From Pelagomonas calceolata (lineage: Eukaryota > Sar > Pelagophyceae > Pelagomonadales > Pelagomonadaceae), in the NCBI GenBank assembly GCA_918797485.1, contig CAKKNE010000001.1:3100001-3164000 (forward strand): 64,000 bases of DNA. Reading direction: 5' to 3'. Position 1 is the first letter of the stretch, and every line of letters starts with the position of its first letter. The translations under genes were made by a program, and so were the position numbers. The notes beneath the pieces were generated by a model. That model worked only from the letters and a program-made list of their open reading frames with translations. It searched no databases and had not been told where the DNA came from. Of this stretch, positions 53,862 to 63,563 are shown piece after piece.

Positions 53862-54739
53862 GGATCGAAACCGCCAAGCAGCCGTCTGAGTATCCTTCCG
53901 TTCGCTAATGGTCCAAAGAGATCAGTGGGACACTTACTGGGGGCCGAAAAAATTAATTTTTTTAATTCGCGATATTGACGACGCCACCATGGCGGGCGCG
54001 TCGATGGAAACCTGTCAATTCGTGGTCCTGAGGTCTCCCTGGGGGTGCCTAGGGTCGCTACTAGACGTGCGCAAGCGCCTACACCGCACGCGCGGCGGCT
54101 TCCATCGGTGTATACATGTCAGTACAGGTCCTTTGCGCTCTACTGCTCTGGACCATGATTTGCCAAAGATTTCGATTCAGAGCCCTCTGGGGAGCTCCAA
54201 GTACGGGCGCATGCGGCGTAGGCGACTACCCGACCCCAGACCTATCCCAGAGGGCGTCCGCGAGCCGATCTACATCCGAAAAAAGTAAATAATTTGGACC
54301 CGATGGCGCCCCGTTCCCGTCAAAAACGTCAATTACCCGAGGGCCCCCAGGAATCGTAATAGCGGCCTCGTCGGATCCCATACTACCCCAGCGATAGTCA
54401 ATTACAAGTATATGACATCTACACCACGAGAAGGGTACTTTGGGCAGCCCACGCTCGGGACGTGAACATCTTGATCTGGACAGCGCTCAAGTCGGTCGGT
54501 CATGAAACAAATGATCGCGTTATGGTCCATGGTGAAGGTACACGGGCTGATGGTCGCAGGTTCAAGTAACTCGCCCCAATTAGTCAGATTGTGGGCTCGC
54601 GAGTTGGCTGAGCCGCGCGGAGCATCGTGGGGTCTCGAGCAATGTAGTAGACGTTCAGGCCGGTTATCTGGCCCGTCTGGTAACCGAAGCGCCTGAAAAG
54701 CAAATTTATTTTATAAACCACCGGTCTGGGGCCTTTCTG
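53862..54739. other. Low-coding region with a weak 126-codon frame and half of a direct repeat
   Basis: The plus-strand frame 53908-54288 (MVQRDQWDTYWGPKKLIFLI) is open but unlike the neighbours in composition; I do not call it a gene. The stretch 54499-54600 is related to 54780-54880 (GTTATGGTCCAT and CTCGCAGGTTC-type phrases), an old direct duplication. Confidence 0.4.
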
Positions 54740-55231
54740 GTGCTCCGTCTACGTACCGTCGTCCGCGGAGAACGGGCAAGTCGGTCGATCGTGAATAGAA
54801 CAACGGCGTTATGGTCCATCTGGATGGTGGCGTCGCTGATACTCGCAGGTTCTGCTGAATTGCCCGTTTTTGAACAAACGCGTGGTCGCGAAGATGACGA
54901 ATCGCGCGGCTCTAACGGAATATCTAAAATAGATGAGTACTTGTTCAATCGGCCTAGATGGACTCTACCACTAACAAACGGAAGGAAACGAACATAAACT
55001 CGGGAGTTGTCTAGTAGAATTCTTTTCCCGCCCTCCGAGCGCGCGCCGTCGGCTCCGGTTCCGTCGATTGTGTATGAAAACTGGGCTGGAGTTGATATGA
55101 TGTACTATCCGGACGGTAGATGGCGGCGTCAATCGCTGGTGTATTTTGGGGAGCCGCAAGACTCATCCGCGAATGTCGCGGGCGGTGCCTTCCGGGAGGC
55201 GCGAGGGTATGTTCCCAGGCCGCTACTCTGA
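54740..55231 (+). CDS. Possible two-exon signal-peptide protein, unknown
   Basis: A first frame (54740-54997) has a hydrophobic segment (TTALWSIWMVASLILAGSAE) that may be a signal peptide. A second frame ends the gene with ordered sequence (PSIVYENWAGVDMMYYPDGR, WRRQSLVYFGEPQDSSANVA). An intron from GTACTTG at about 54935 to TCTAG at about 55013 keeps the frame and would join KID to RILFPPSERAP. A related copy of the hydrophobic part lies about 280 bp upstream. No family recognised, and the splice is only a proposal. Confidence 0.4.
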
Positions 55232-55314
55232 AATCTTTGGTCTCGGCGAACGACTAGGATGTATTCTGAATCTCGGTCATCCTTTTGACGCTATCGAGGC
55301 GTATCTTTGGATTT

Positions 55315-55338
55315 GCTAGTATCTTACTGGCCGCTAGC
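55315..55338 (+). promoter_or_regulatory. Split-palindrome upstream motif, copy 8
   Basis: GCTAGTATCTTAC, TGG, CCGCTAGC, 257 bp before the ATG at 55595. A partial reversed copy (GCTGCCTGTAAGACACC) follows at 55396. Confidence 0.45.
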
Positions 55339-55594
55339 ATGTCTCATTATTATTCAGGCCAAGGCAGGCACGCGCGCCACCAGCTGGTGTATCATAGCTG
55401 CCTGTAAGACACCCAATCGACACGCATTGCTCGTCCAGTGCACTGCTCGTCGAGCGCCGCAGGAATTGAATTGCTGCTACGCGTCGACGTGGAGAGCACT
55501 CCAATTTAAGCGTAGAAAGAGCGCACACCTGCACGCCACCGACGCGCTGACCATCAACGGCTCCTTTTCAAGAAGTCGTTGACAATCAAAAACG

Positions 55595-56224
55595 ATGACC
55601 AGACCTCGCCTCGCGGTATCAGCGGTCCTCGTGCTCGCGCCGCTCTGTGTTTCGTTCAACCCCGTGCAGAGGATTCGCAAGGACTTCCTCGCGCTCACGG
55701 TACGGGCGAGTCCGCGGCATTTGATGCGACCGCGGACCGAGCAGGGGCGGCGGGAATGCGCCGCTATCTTAAAATCAATTAAAAACTCGACGGCCAGCGG
55801 CACCTTTGTGGTCGACGCCTTCGCCGCGGCGGCGACGCAGTACTCGAGCGACGCGGAGACGGCCGCGAGCGGCGGCCTGCTCGGGGAGATGATCCAACAA
55901 GGCGTGATTCGCTCGAAGGCGCTGGATCGAGCCTGCTTCACAGCGAACCTTGGCGAGGTCGAGGGGCCCGTCGAGAGCGAGTACGGCTGGCACCTCGTGC
56001 TCACGCCGGAGCGGATCAACTGCAAAAAGGACAACGGCTACGTGCGCATCGAGCCGAGGACCGACGGCATCTCGACGCCGAAGTACGTGAAAGAAGACAA
56101 TTCCGAGCGCGCAATGCAGGGCGAGGCGCTCGGCAAGACGGTCCAGACCGTCGCGTTCTGGGCGCTGTCGTGCGGCTTCATCGCCGAGGGCGCGGCGCTC
56201 ATCGGCAACTCGCTCCCGTCCTAA
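55595..56224 (+). CDS. Parvulin (PpiC)-type peptidyl-prolyl isomerase, plastid-type presequence
   Basis: 209 residues. MTRPRLAVSAVLVLAPLCVS then FNPVQRIRKDF is a signal peptide with a plastid-type cleavage site. The parvulin domain: ECAAILKSIKNSTASGTFVV, AATQYSSDAETAASGGLLGE, MIQQGVIRSKALDRACFTAN, LGEVEGPVESEYGWHLVLTP. The GGLLGE and GP-ES-YGWHL phrases are typical of the fold. A C-terminal hydrophobic helix (AFWALSCGFIAEGAALIG) may anchor it in a plastid membrane. It would speed Xaa-Pro isomerisation. Confidence 0.88.
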   Translation: MTRPRLAVSAVLVLAPLCVSFNPVQRIRKDFLALTVRASPRHLMRPRTEQGRRECAAILKSIKNSTASGTFVVDAFAAAATQYSSDAETAASGGLLGEMIQQGVIRSKALDRACFTANLGEVEGPVESEYGWHLVLTPERINCKKDNGYVRIEPRTDGISTPKYVKEDNSERAMQGEALGKTVQTVAFWALSCGFIAEGAALIGNSLPS

Positions 56225-56274
56225 GTTTCCTGTGTGTGTCCCAGCGACGGCGTGGGGGGATGTGCAAAGAAACC

Positions 56275-59200
56275 TTACCCCAGCACCTTCCAGGACAGCT
56301 CGTAGGCAAACCCCCACGCGCCCCGCCCCGCCGGGCAGACGTGGTGGAGCACCCGCGCCTCGCCCGGGTTTAGGGACGCCGACGCGACGAGGGCCCCGGT
56401 ATGGGACTGGCAGTTGCGCGACTTGGCCACGTCGACGGTGACCTTCGTTTTTTGCGAGCCGACGTTCTTCACGAGGACCGACGCGCCCGACAGCCGCCGC
56501 GACGCGTAGACCTCCAAGTCGTCGTAGGGGACCATCGTGCCCGTTTCTAGGATGGGCAGCTCCTCGGCGGCCTTGACGATGGATGGTGTGGATGCGATGG
56601 GTTTCAGGGAGACAGGGGCGTCCGCGTGGACCGAGACGCCGATCCCCCGCGCCCCGACGCAAATCAAGCCTTTTGACGTGTGCTCGTATCCTAACTTTTT
56701 CAGGATCTCCGTATATGTCGGGTGCGCTGCGAGCCAGTTGCCCAGGTCAGTTGCTGAGAGACCGTCTCTCTTAACAGCGTGGGCCATCAATTGCGTGATG
56801 TCCGCGATCTTCGTGAGACCACAAGCATTTAACAAGGAGGCGGCCTCGCCGCCCTCGCCCACACTTAATGCACCGGATCCGGAGACGTTGAACCTCGAAA
56901 ATATCTCATCGGTCGTCGTGCGATACGCGACCGGATCATAGGAAGACGGCCAGGAATCCGTGAAGTAGTTTGATTTTGGTTTTCGCAATGAATGTTGTAG
57001 ACAGTAGGCGCAGACCGTGTACTCGCCGGCGGGCCATTCACTTAATTCTTTGATGTCGGGCGAGAATTGCTGGCGATCGGCAGCTGGGGAACAGCCCGTG
57101 ACGTATTGGCCATCTTTCAGAATAGCAAAGCCCACATGGGCGTATTCTGATGGCGCACCTAACGTTCTCTCGTCTCTTTGATGCACACCAACCACGACAT
57201 GAGCGGGCCTCGTTAATTTCAACGAGTAACACAGAGCCGGCTCCTCCACCGTAACAGCCCCCCGGCACCGCGCCTCGGCCCAGGCCTTTTGGGACGGCGA
57301 CCGCTGCAGAGCTACAGAAAACTTGGCGAAGTACCTGACGAAGTCCTCGTAGGACATCCAGAACGCGCCGTCGCCATCCTTAATGATCTCGGCAGCGTCG
57401 ACGCCGAGCTCCGAAGCGACCTGCTGCTTGAATTCCGGCGTCCAGCGCGGGTCGGCGTCGGACCAGGCGCCCGTCCACTCGAACTTGCCCCTGCGCGATC
57501 GACGCGTGACGGACCGCCGCGGCGACGGCGGGGAGGGAACGACGAAGGGAGGGACGCCATCGACGCGACTCAAAACAAAGGACACTGGAGCGCCACCAGG
57601 GGTTCCGCAGCCAGATCAATCGGTGGCCATCTACGTTACGAGCCGCGATCAGCGCGTAGGCGTGGCCCGGCACGAGGCCGCCGTCCGACGTCGTGGAAGG
57701 TGCTAATCCATTTTCAGAGAACCGGTCCTCGCCCGGCGTCGACGCGACGGCGACGCATCTATTGGTATCAGCGTACACCAAGCGATCAAACAACGCCCCG
57801 GACTCGACCTCTTGGACGTGGTCGACGTGCGTGAACTTGAAACGAAAGGTCGGCAGCCCCGTCAGGTCCATGAGCCCCTCGGCCGCGAGCCCGCCCCGCA
57901 GCCTCGTGAAATTCCCGGAGGCCTTGGCGTGGGCTTTTTCTAGTAATAAAACCCACAATTCTTCATGCTTCGCTCTCGAATAGACGGGGCCGCCGTGGGC
58001 GTCGCAGGGGAAGAAGTCGTCTACGACTATGGTGCGCCACGTGCTGCCCAGACAGAGCTTCACTCTATATAACCCATGAGCATGCTTCGTACCATCCGGA
58101 AACAGCTTCTTTATTAACCCAGGAAACTCGGCGCACGCCGATAACGCGCACATGAGCCAGCAGTCGCCTAGACGGCCTTGCCGCACGTCGTCCGGATGAA
58201 TGTCGTCTCTGAAGACCCGAGGGTCGCTGAAAATGTCCGAAGCGCGCTTGTAGACGAGTCTTCCTGCTGGTTTTTGATCTTTCTCTGTTCGGATGCCAGG
58301 CACCTCCGTCGGCGGGTAGCTCAGGTCCACAAAAACCTCGCCCTGGAGTTGTGCGTTGATCGCCTCCAATGAATCAGTCACATCCACCTGGACGCTCTTC
58401 ATGGCCTCCATGGCGCCCTGGGTTCTCATTTCAACGGCCTTGGCGATCTTGAGAGCTTCCAACCGCGTATTTGTTAATGCAGGTTGCGATGCCGAGGTGA
58501 CGGTGTTCTTCTGCAGCCGCTCTAGGATCGACGCCTCCTTTGATAAATCGTCATGCCTAGCTTTGAGCTTGGCCTGGCGGTCGCCCGTCGCCCTTCCTAG
58601 TTCCTGTGATACAACGCCTATCGCTTGAGCCACAGTACTAGACCGCCGCCCCAGTGCGTTTTCTTCAGATACGGGCTCGCCGCCACCGTCGTGCTCCCAG
58701 GCGTTGATCAGACTCCTTCCCTCATTCACGACGGCGTGCCACTCGTCCTGTGTGGCGTCGTCGAACGTGCCCAGACCGACGGCCGCCGACGTCTTGCCTG
58801 TCCTTAGTTTACTAAGTTGGGCGTCCGCCCTCCGCAGAGCGTTCTGCAATGCTTTAGAGCGCGCGTCGTGGGCGTCGGACTCGGCCTTTAGGGTGCGTTC
58901 CAGCTCCGCGACGGCGGCTTTGAGCGCGCAAGCGTCACTCCGTAAAGTAGCTAACCTCCCGTCCAGATCACCACTACCAGTGATAGAGAAGGCCTCGCCC
59001 CCACCACTATCGACGACACTACACAAAGCCTTCTGCTCCTCGCGCTCCGCCGCGTGCTGCCTCGCCATATTTGTGGCCGTCTGGAGCTCGTGCTTGTACG
59101 CGTTGGCTCTTTTTTGCACAGCATCTTCCGCGTCGGCCTCGTTTTTGACTCTAGTAGCCTCGGCCTTACGAACTTGCTCCTTCAAGGCGTCTACTTCCAT

Positions 59201-60355
59201 TTGCTTTTGTTGTTTGATGGCTTCCAGCTTCGCTCTCAGCTCCTCGAGTCTACTCCTCTGAATGTCGGCCTCGGCGTCATGCGCGGCCTTGGCCTTGGCC
59301 GCCACGGAGCTCTTATGTGCTAGTTCTTCCTCGGGATCGTCGACGCACGACTCCCTGAAAGCCTTCTCTCTCGCATCTAACCGTTGAGTCAGCTTCGCAT
59401 CTTCACTAGAATGGCGGTCCCGCGTCTCCTCCAAGTGTAGCTTCGCCAGGCGCGCCTTCTCTTCCAACTCTTTCAAACGAGCGTCGGCGGCGTCCCGCTC
59501 CAAGCGCATCCGCTCGGCCTCGTCGCCCAATTTCTTCTTGGCCGAGGCGACACGCGCGTGGTCCCCCTCCGAAGCTTGCTGCGCGGCGTCAAACGACGCC
59601 CGCAACTCCATTTCTAAGGATCGTAGCGCATTCATATGAGCCGCCCTGAGCTCATCTAACTCGCGTTTATACGAGGCCTCGTCCTCACTCAACAGCTTCT
59701 TGAGCTCGTCGCGGCGCCTTCTGAGAGCGTCGAGCGCGTCATCAATGGTCTTTTGGAGGGTAGCGAGCTGCTCCTGGCTGCTCACGTGCTGCTGCTTTGT
59801 CGTCTCGTCGATGGCGCGGATCACGTCCCGCTCGTGTTGTTTTTCCTTATCGGCCATCCTCGCAACTAAAGCCTCGTACTGCCCTCTTAGTGAGGCAATG
59901 GCTTCCTCTAATGAAGCGATCTCGGCCAACAACCGAGCTAATTCATCATCATACTCTTTACACAGTCGCGTATGCTTCTCCTCGAGCCGTATCCTTAATA
60001 ATGCGGTCAATTTAGCCTCCAAGTCGGCGAGTCGCTCATCAAACGTCGCCTGCTTCGCCTGGAGCTGCGCTTGCAATGAATCTCGTTCCGCAGCTAATGT
60101 AGACATAGTAACCTCGTGCTGGCGCTCCAAACCTCTTAATCGTTCCGAAAAGCGCGCCTGCTCGGCATCAAAGGTCTCGAGCAACTCGTCGTACTTCTGG
60201 ACCAGGTCGTCGTCGGCGCCGCATCGCAGGGTCTCGAGCTTCGCCTTCTTTTGCAGGGGTGCGGCCTGGTCCTCGGGCAGGAGCCCGGCGCTGAAGGACC
60301 GCTGCGGCGCATTGTTCTCAGCCTCGTCGGCCGCGAAGGAGTGGGTCAGGCCCAT
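56275..60355 (-). CDS. Calpain-type cysteine protease with long N-terminal coiled coil
   Basis: Exons 60355-57597 and 57490-56275 (minus strand), 1324 residues. Residues about 50-640 are coiled coil (QLQAKQATFDERLADLEAKL, RRRDELKKLLSEDEASYKRE). The protease core has QGRLGDCWLMCALSACAEFP (catalytic Cys near 735), GLVPGHAYAL (His near 900) and LIWLRNPW-GKFEWTGAWSD (Asn near 917), so the triad is complete. C2-like modules follow (CYSLKLTRPAHVVVGVHQRD; ASVLVKNVGSQKTKVTVDVA), with a helical EF-hand-like region between them (DEIFSRFNVSGSGALSVGEG). A calcium-responsive protease is expected. A coiled-coil calpain of this size is unusual. Confidence 0.93.
57491..57596 (-). other. Calpain intron
   Basis: 106-bp GT-AG intron (GTGGCGCTCC ... 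GATCGCGCAG on minus). Joining gives NPWGKFEWTGAWSD, as calpains require. It carries GTCGCGTCGATGGCGTC, the introner core, but no terminal repeats or target duplication. Confidence 0.9.
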
Positions 60356-60366
60356 TTTTGAGCGCT

Positions 60367-60376
60367 GGGGCAGCCC
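60367..60376 (-). promoter_or_regulatory. GGGCTGCCCC motif
   Basis: 11 bp before the calpain ATG at 60355. On the minus strand it reads GGGCTGCCCC. Confidence 0.35.
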
Positions 60377-60673
60377 GCTCCCCGCTATCCACGTCCAAAT
60401 TCCAGCCTGGCCGCAGATCGAAAGCTCGGGTTTCTCCTGTGTTCATTGCTGTTTCTAGCGGTCCGGCGGGGCCCCGAGGCACTGAGCAGCGGCTGGAGTG
60501 CGGGCCATCGACGCGTCCTTTGTGTACGTTCGGGTTTAGGTCCACTTCCAAGTTGGAAGTGCTTTTGTCGTGTGCGGGGCGACTGCCGGGCTGCATCGAC
60601 GCGCAGCCGACCCCATACACGCGCAGCCAACGCCCTACCGCGAGGCGAGACCGCAGACGCACCACAGCACACG
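60377..60673. other. Divergent intergenic region
   Basis: About 300 bp between the calpain and Ubl genes. It holds a small palindrome (ACTTCCAAGTTGGAAGT, about 60544-60560) and CATCGACGCG pieces of the introner core; no gene supported. Confidence 0.5.
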
Positions 60674-61141
60674 ATGACCACGACCCTGGGATGCTTCAGC
60701 GCCGGCCTCGGCCGCCGCACGGACCTGCCCTGGCCCTTGCCCGCCGACGCCGGTCAAGTACGGGAGAAGGGCTACTTCGTCGAGGGCGGCAAGGAGTCCC
60801 TGCCGCCGAAGTGGGATTCCAAAGTGATGGCGCGACCTAAACTACCAGACGACGTGAGCGGCGTCGACGCGTACCACAAGAAGTTAAGTGGAGAGGTCGA
60901 TGGTAAGGGAGAGCCGACGATCGCCGTCTTCCTCAAGACGGGGCCCCCGGGCCGCGCGCCGGCGCTCGTCATCGAGGGCGTGAGCGTGACGGCGGCCGCT
61001 GGTGTTTTGGCGGACCGCGCGGCCAAGGACCTCGGCGTGCCCGTGGATGCCTTGTACTACCACGGCGTCGCCTTGGATCTGGCGACGCCCCTCAAGGCCC
61101 AGGGCGTCTTCCGCGACCCGGTGCTGCTCGAGTGGAAGTAG
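60674..61141 (+). CDS. Small protein with ubiquitin-like C-terminal half
   Basis: 155 residues from the ATG at 60674 (MTTTLGCFSAGLGRRTD). The N-terminal half is basic with little structure (VREKGYFVEGGKESLPPKWD). From about residue 80 it reads TIAVFLKTGPPGRAPALVIE, then VSVTAAAGVLADRAAKDLGV, then VDALYYHGVALDLATPLKAQ, the order of a beta-grasp (ubiquitin-like) fold. No Gly-Gly end. Similarity is structural in pattern only, so the call is tentative. The open frame continues upstream, without better starts. Confidence 0.6.
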   Translation: MTTTLGCFSAGLGRRTDLPWPLPADAGQVREKGYFVEGGKESLPPKWDSKVMARPKLPDDVSGVDAYHKKLSGEVDGKGEPTIAVFLKTGPPGRAPALVIEGVSVTAAAGVLADRAAKDLGVPVDALYYHGVALDLATPLKAQGVFRDPVLLEWK

Positions 61142-61222
61142 TCCTATGTTGCTCCTTCCTACTAATGAGTGTGTTCTCGAGTCTTGTTGTTGCGAGGGGT
61201 GGGGCGTACCGCTTCCCGATGT

Positions 61223-61246
61223 GCTAGCGGCGTGTAAGACACTAGC
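61223..61246 (-). promoter_or_regulatory. Split-palindrome upstream motif, copy 9
   Basis: Minus strand GCTAGTGTCTTAC, ACG, CCGCTAGC, 221 bp upstream of the plus-strand HAD gene, thus in reversed orientation, like copy 4. Confidence 0.5.
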
Positions 61247-61466
61247 AAGCCAGCCTGGGCGGCGGTGATGCGGCAGTCTTGAGTCTGCTTCGTAAGGGCT
61301 GCAATCTAGATTGCAAACAGTATCGCACGCCCTTTCTCCAGCAGCTGCAGGCACCACAAGTGCTGCAACGCGAGCACTTCTCTGTGTGAGAGAGCGCTCT
61401 CCCACCACCAGCACTGCTACACACGCTGCGGCACCCTAGACGCCATCGACGCGACGTCTGAATTGC

Positions 61467-62276
61467 ATGCGCGGCCTCCCGACGCTCCTGCGCCTCGCCA
61501 CAAGCCGCGCAGCGACCCGCACCATGGCGACGGGCGGCAGCGCGGTCGACACGCTCATTTTTGATGTGGACGACACGCTGTACCCCGTGAGCAGCGGCTT
61601 CTCGAAGCACCGGAACGGGCCGATCGTCGCCAAGTTCATGTGTGACGAACTCGGCTTCGAAAGTGAAGCGGAGGCTCTCAAATTGAGGGACGAGGTCTTC
61701 CGGGCGACACACTCGACGCTCAAAGGATTAACTTTAGCTTCACAGGAGGGGCGCCTGCCGAAACCCTTCGCGGAGCCCATGCTCGGCGAGTACTGGGCGG
61801 CGCACTGCGACTTCGACGCGTACCTGCCTCGCAATAATGAATTTCGCGAACAGCTCGGTGAATTAAGGGAGCTGGGCTACAAGCTCGTCGTGTTTTCGAA
61901 CGCGCCGCGCAAGTACGCGCGGCGGTGCCTCGACTCGCTGGGGTTGCGCGAGTTCTTCCGCGACGACTTCATCTTCGGTGTGGAAGATGTGATGCCGGCG
62001 TGCAAGCCCGAGGCCGCGGCGTTTCGAACGGTGCTCGACGCCGTCGGCGCCGACGCCGCGTCGTCGATCATGTTCGAGGACTCGCTGAAGAATATAAGGG
62101 CATGCCGCGCGCTGGGCATGCGCTGCGTCTTCGTCGAGGAGGAAGTGGGGGGCGAGGCGGCGCTGCTCGGGGACGCGGCGAAGGCCGGCGACGCGGATCT
62201 CTACGAGGCGAAGGTCCGGCGCATCGCGGACCTCAAGGGCGCCGCGCCGTGGCTCTGGGAGAAAGTTAAAGTCTAG
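61467..62276 (+). CDS. HAD-family hydrolase, pyrimidine 5'-nucleotidase type (SDT1/PHM8-like)
   Basis: 269 residues. The start MRGLPTLLRLATSRAATRTM looks like a mitochondrial presequence; an internal Met (MATGGSAVDTLIF) could serve for a cytosolic form. Motif I is TLIFDVDDTLYPVSSG (nucleophile Asp), motif II is LVVFSNAPRKYARRCLDSLG, motif III Lys lies in MPACKPEAAAF, and motif IV is SSIMFEDSLKNIRACRALGM. The DVDDTLYP form is typical of the pyrimidine 5'-nucleotidase branch. It removes phosphate from nucleotides or lysophospholipids in yeast relatives. The leader carries GACGCCATCGACGCGAC, the introner core. Confidence 0.9.
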   Translation: MRGLPTLLRLATSRAATRTMATGGSAVDTLIFDVDDTLYPVSSGFSKHRNGPIVAKFMCDELGFESEAEALKLRDEVFRATHSTLKGLTLASQEGRLPKPFAEPMLGEYWAAHCDFDAYLPRNNEFREQLGELRELGYKLVVFSNAPRKYARRCLDSLGLREFFRDDFIFGVEDVMPACKPEAAAFRTVLDAVGADAASSIMFEDSLKNIRACRALGMRCVFVEEEVGGEAALLGDAAKAGDADLYEAKVRRIADLKGAAPWLWEKVKV

Positions 62277-62285
62277 GTTAGTGTT

Positions 62286-63062
62286 CTAGAGCACCATCAG
62301 CTCGTCCGCCCGGAAATTATCGACGCCTCCGAACTCGAACTTGACCGTGTACCACCCGGACCCCGTCTTCGTCACGACGCCCTCGAGCGGGTCGAGCGTC
62401 AGGTTGACGCGGTCGCCGACCCTCGGGGCGGCAATTTTCTGGCGCTTGGGCAACGGCGCCACATCAGCATCGTCGGCATCTTGGTAGCTTCCGGCGAAGG
62501 TCGCGGCGCGGAGGTCGACCTCCCGCATCGGAACTGGCGTGGGCGGTGCCCAGGTGCGGTCCTCCTCGTCGTCGTCGTCGTCCTCCTCCGAGTCGTCGCT
62601 GTCCTCGCTATCGACAATTGGTAGCATGACCCGCGGCGGCGAACGCGGTGCCACGTAATGGGGCGGCGTCACGGCCTTCGCGTCGAGGCCTAGGTCCTCG
62701 ACGTCGCCGCGAACGGTGCCGTCCAGGTAGCAGATGCGGTACAGCGCCGCCGGCCGGCCCGCGCCGTCGACGTAGTCGGAGACCGACGCCGGTAGCCAGC
62801 CGATCACCTTGGCCTTGACTTGGGCGGTCGGCGCGCCGGTCGCGTCGAAGACGCTCCGCACGAGGTCGAGGCCGAGCAGGACGCTCCCCTCGCTGCGCCA
62901 CTCGGTCGCCGGCGCCGGCGCCGCGGCGGCCGGCGCCGGCGCCGCGGCGGCCGGCGTCGGCGCCGTGGTTGCCGGCGCCGGCGGCGCCGGGTGACCCGGG
63001 TCGCCCGGCGTCGCCGCGGGCGCGCTCGGCGTCCACCCTGCCGGCGGACCCAGAGAGACCAT
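62286..63062 (-). CDS. Tudor/SH3-like nuclear protein with acidic middle
   Basis: 258 residues. The N-terminus is Ala/Pro-rich, from a GCCGGCGCC-type tandem repeat at about 62910-62985. A first beta module (AQVKAKVIGWLPASVSDYVD, ALYRICYLDGTVRGDVEDLG) and a C-terminal one (PRVGDRVNLTLDPLEGVVTK, WYTVKFEFGGVDNFRADELM) both look like Tudor/SH3-type barrels. Between them is an acidic stretch (DSEDSDDSEEDDDDDEED) and a basic PKRQK that could be a nuclear signal. A chromatin reader is plausible but inferred. Confidence 0.65.
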   Translation of the reverse strand: MVSLGPPAGWTPSAPAATPGDPGHPAPPAPATTAPTPAAAAPAPAAAAPAPATEWRSEGSVLLGLDLVRSVFDATGAPTAQVKAKVIGWLPASVSDYVDGAGRPAALYRICYLDGTVRGDVEDLGLDAKAVTPPHYVAPRSPPRVMLPIVDSEDSDDSEEDDDDDEEDRTWAPPTPVPMREVDLRAATFAGSYQDADDADVAPLPKRQKIAAPRVGDRVNLTLDPLEGVVTKTGSGWYTVKFEFGGVDNFRADELMVL

Positions 63063-63563
63063 TATGCTTTTGACGATGTCGAGGAGGAGTAGCGGTCGCG
63101 CGAGAGAGACCCCGCCGCGCGCCGCGTAAACCTGTTTTGCTGTTTCAGGTCAATTTACCTGAACAACTCGCACGCGCGTGTCCGCTCGCCGCAGAATTTT
63201 GCGCGACGTTTTACTCTGGTCTGAGTCGTACGCGCGGTGCGGTCTCGCCTCCGGATGGCCGCGATAGCAAGAGGATAGCTCGCTTTGACTGCTTGACTCG
63301 GCTCGTAAAACCTGTTTTGTTCGACTCCACGTCTCGCCCCACACAGATATAAAGTAGGAGCCCTCAATATGGACTCCAAACCACGGGCAGGCATATGGTG
63401 CGGGGTACCATCCCGTGGCAGGGCTCAAAAGTGGAAGACAGCCCAGGAGCGCCCGCAAAAGCTAAGGGCTGCCCGCGACGTTGCGCCGCCGTCGGAGCGA
63501 CTCATGCCTTGAATTCTGCGCCCCGAAACCGGCTGCCGAACGCCGGCGCTGACAGCACCAGTC
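63063..63563. other. Divergent intergenic region with TATA-like box
   Basis: About 500 bp. TATAAA at 63348-63353 lies about 210 bp before the next start. The phrase CGTAAA(A)CCTGTTTT occurs at about 63126 and 63304, a short direct repeat. No gene supported. Confidence 0.5.

Noticed and set aside
58704-60458. Long plus-strand Ser/Leu-rich frames opposite the calpain coiled coil
   Set aside because: They mirror a Glu/Lys/Arg-rich coiled coil and have no domain; the minus-strand frame is clearly the gene.
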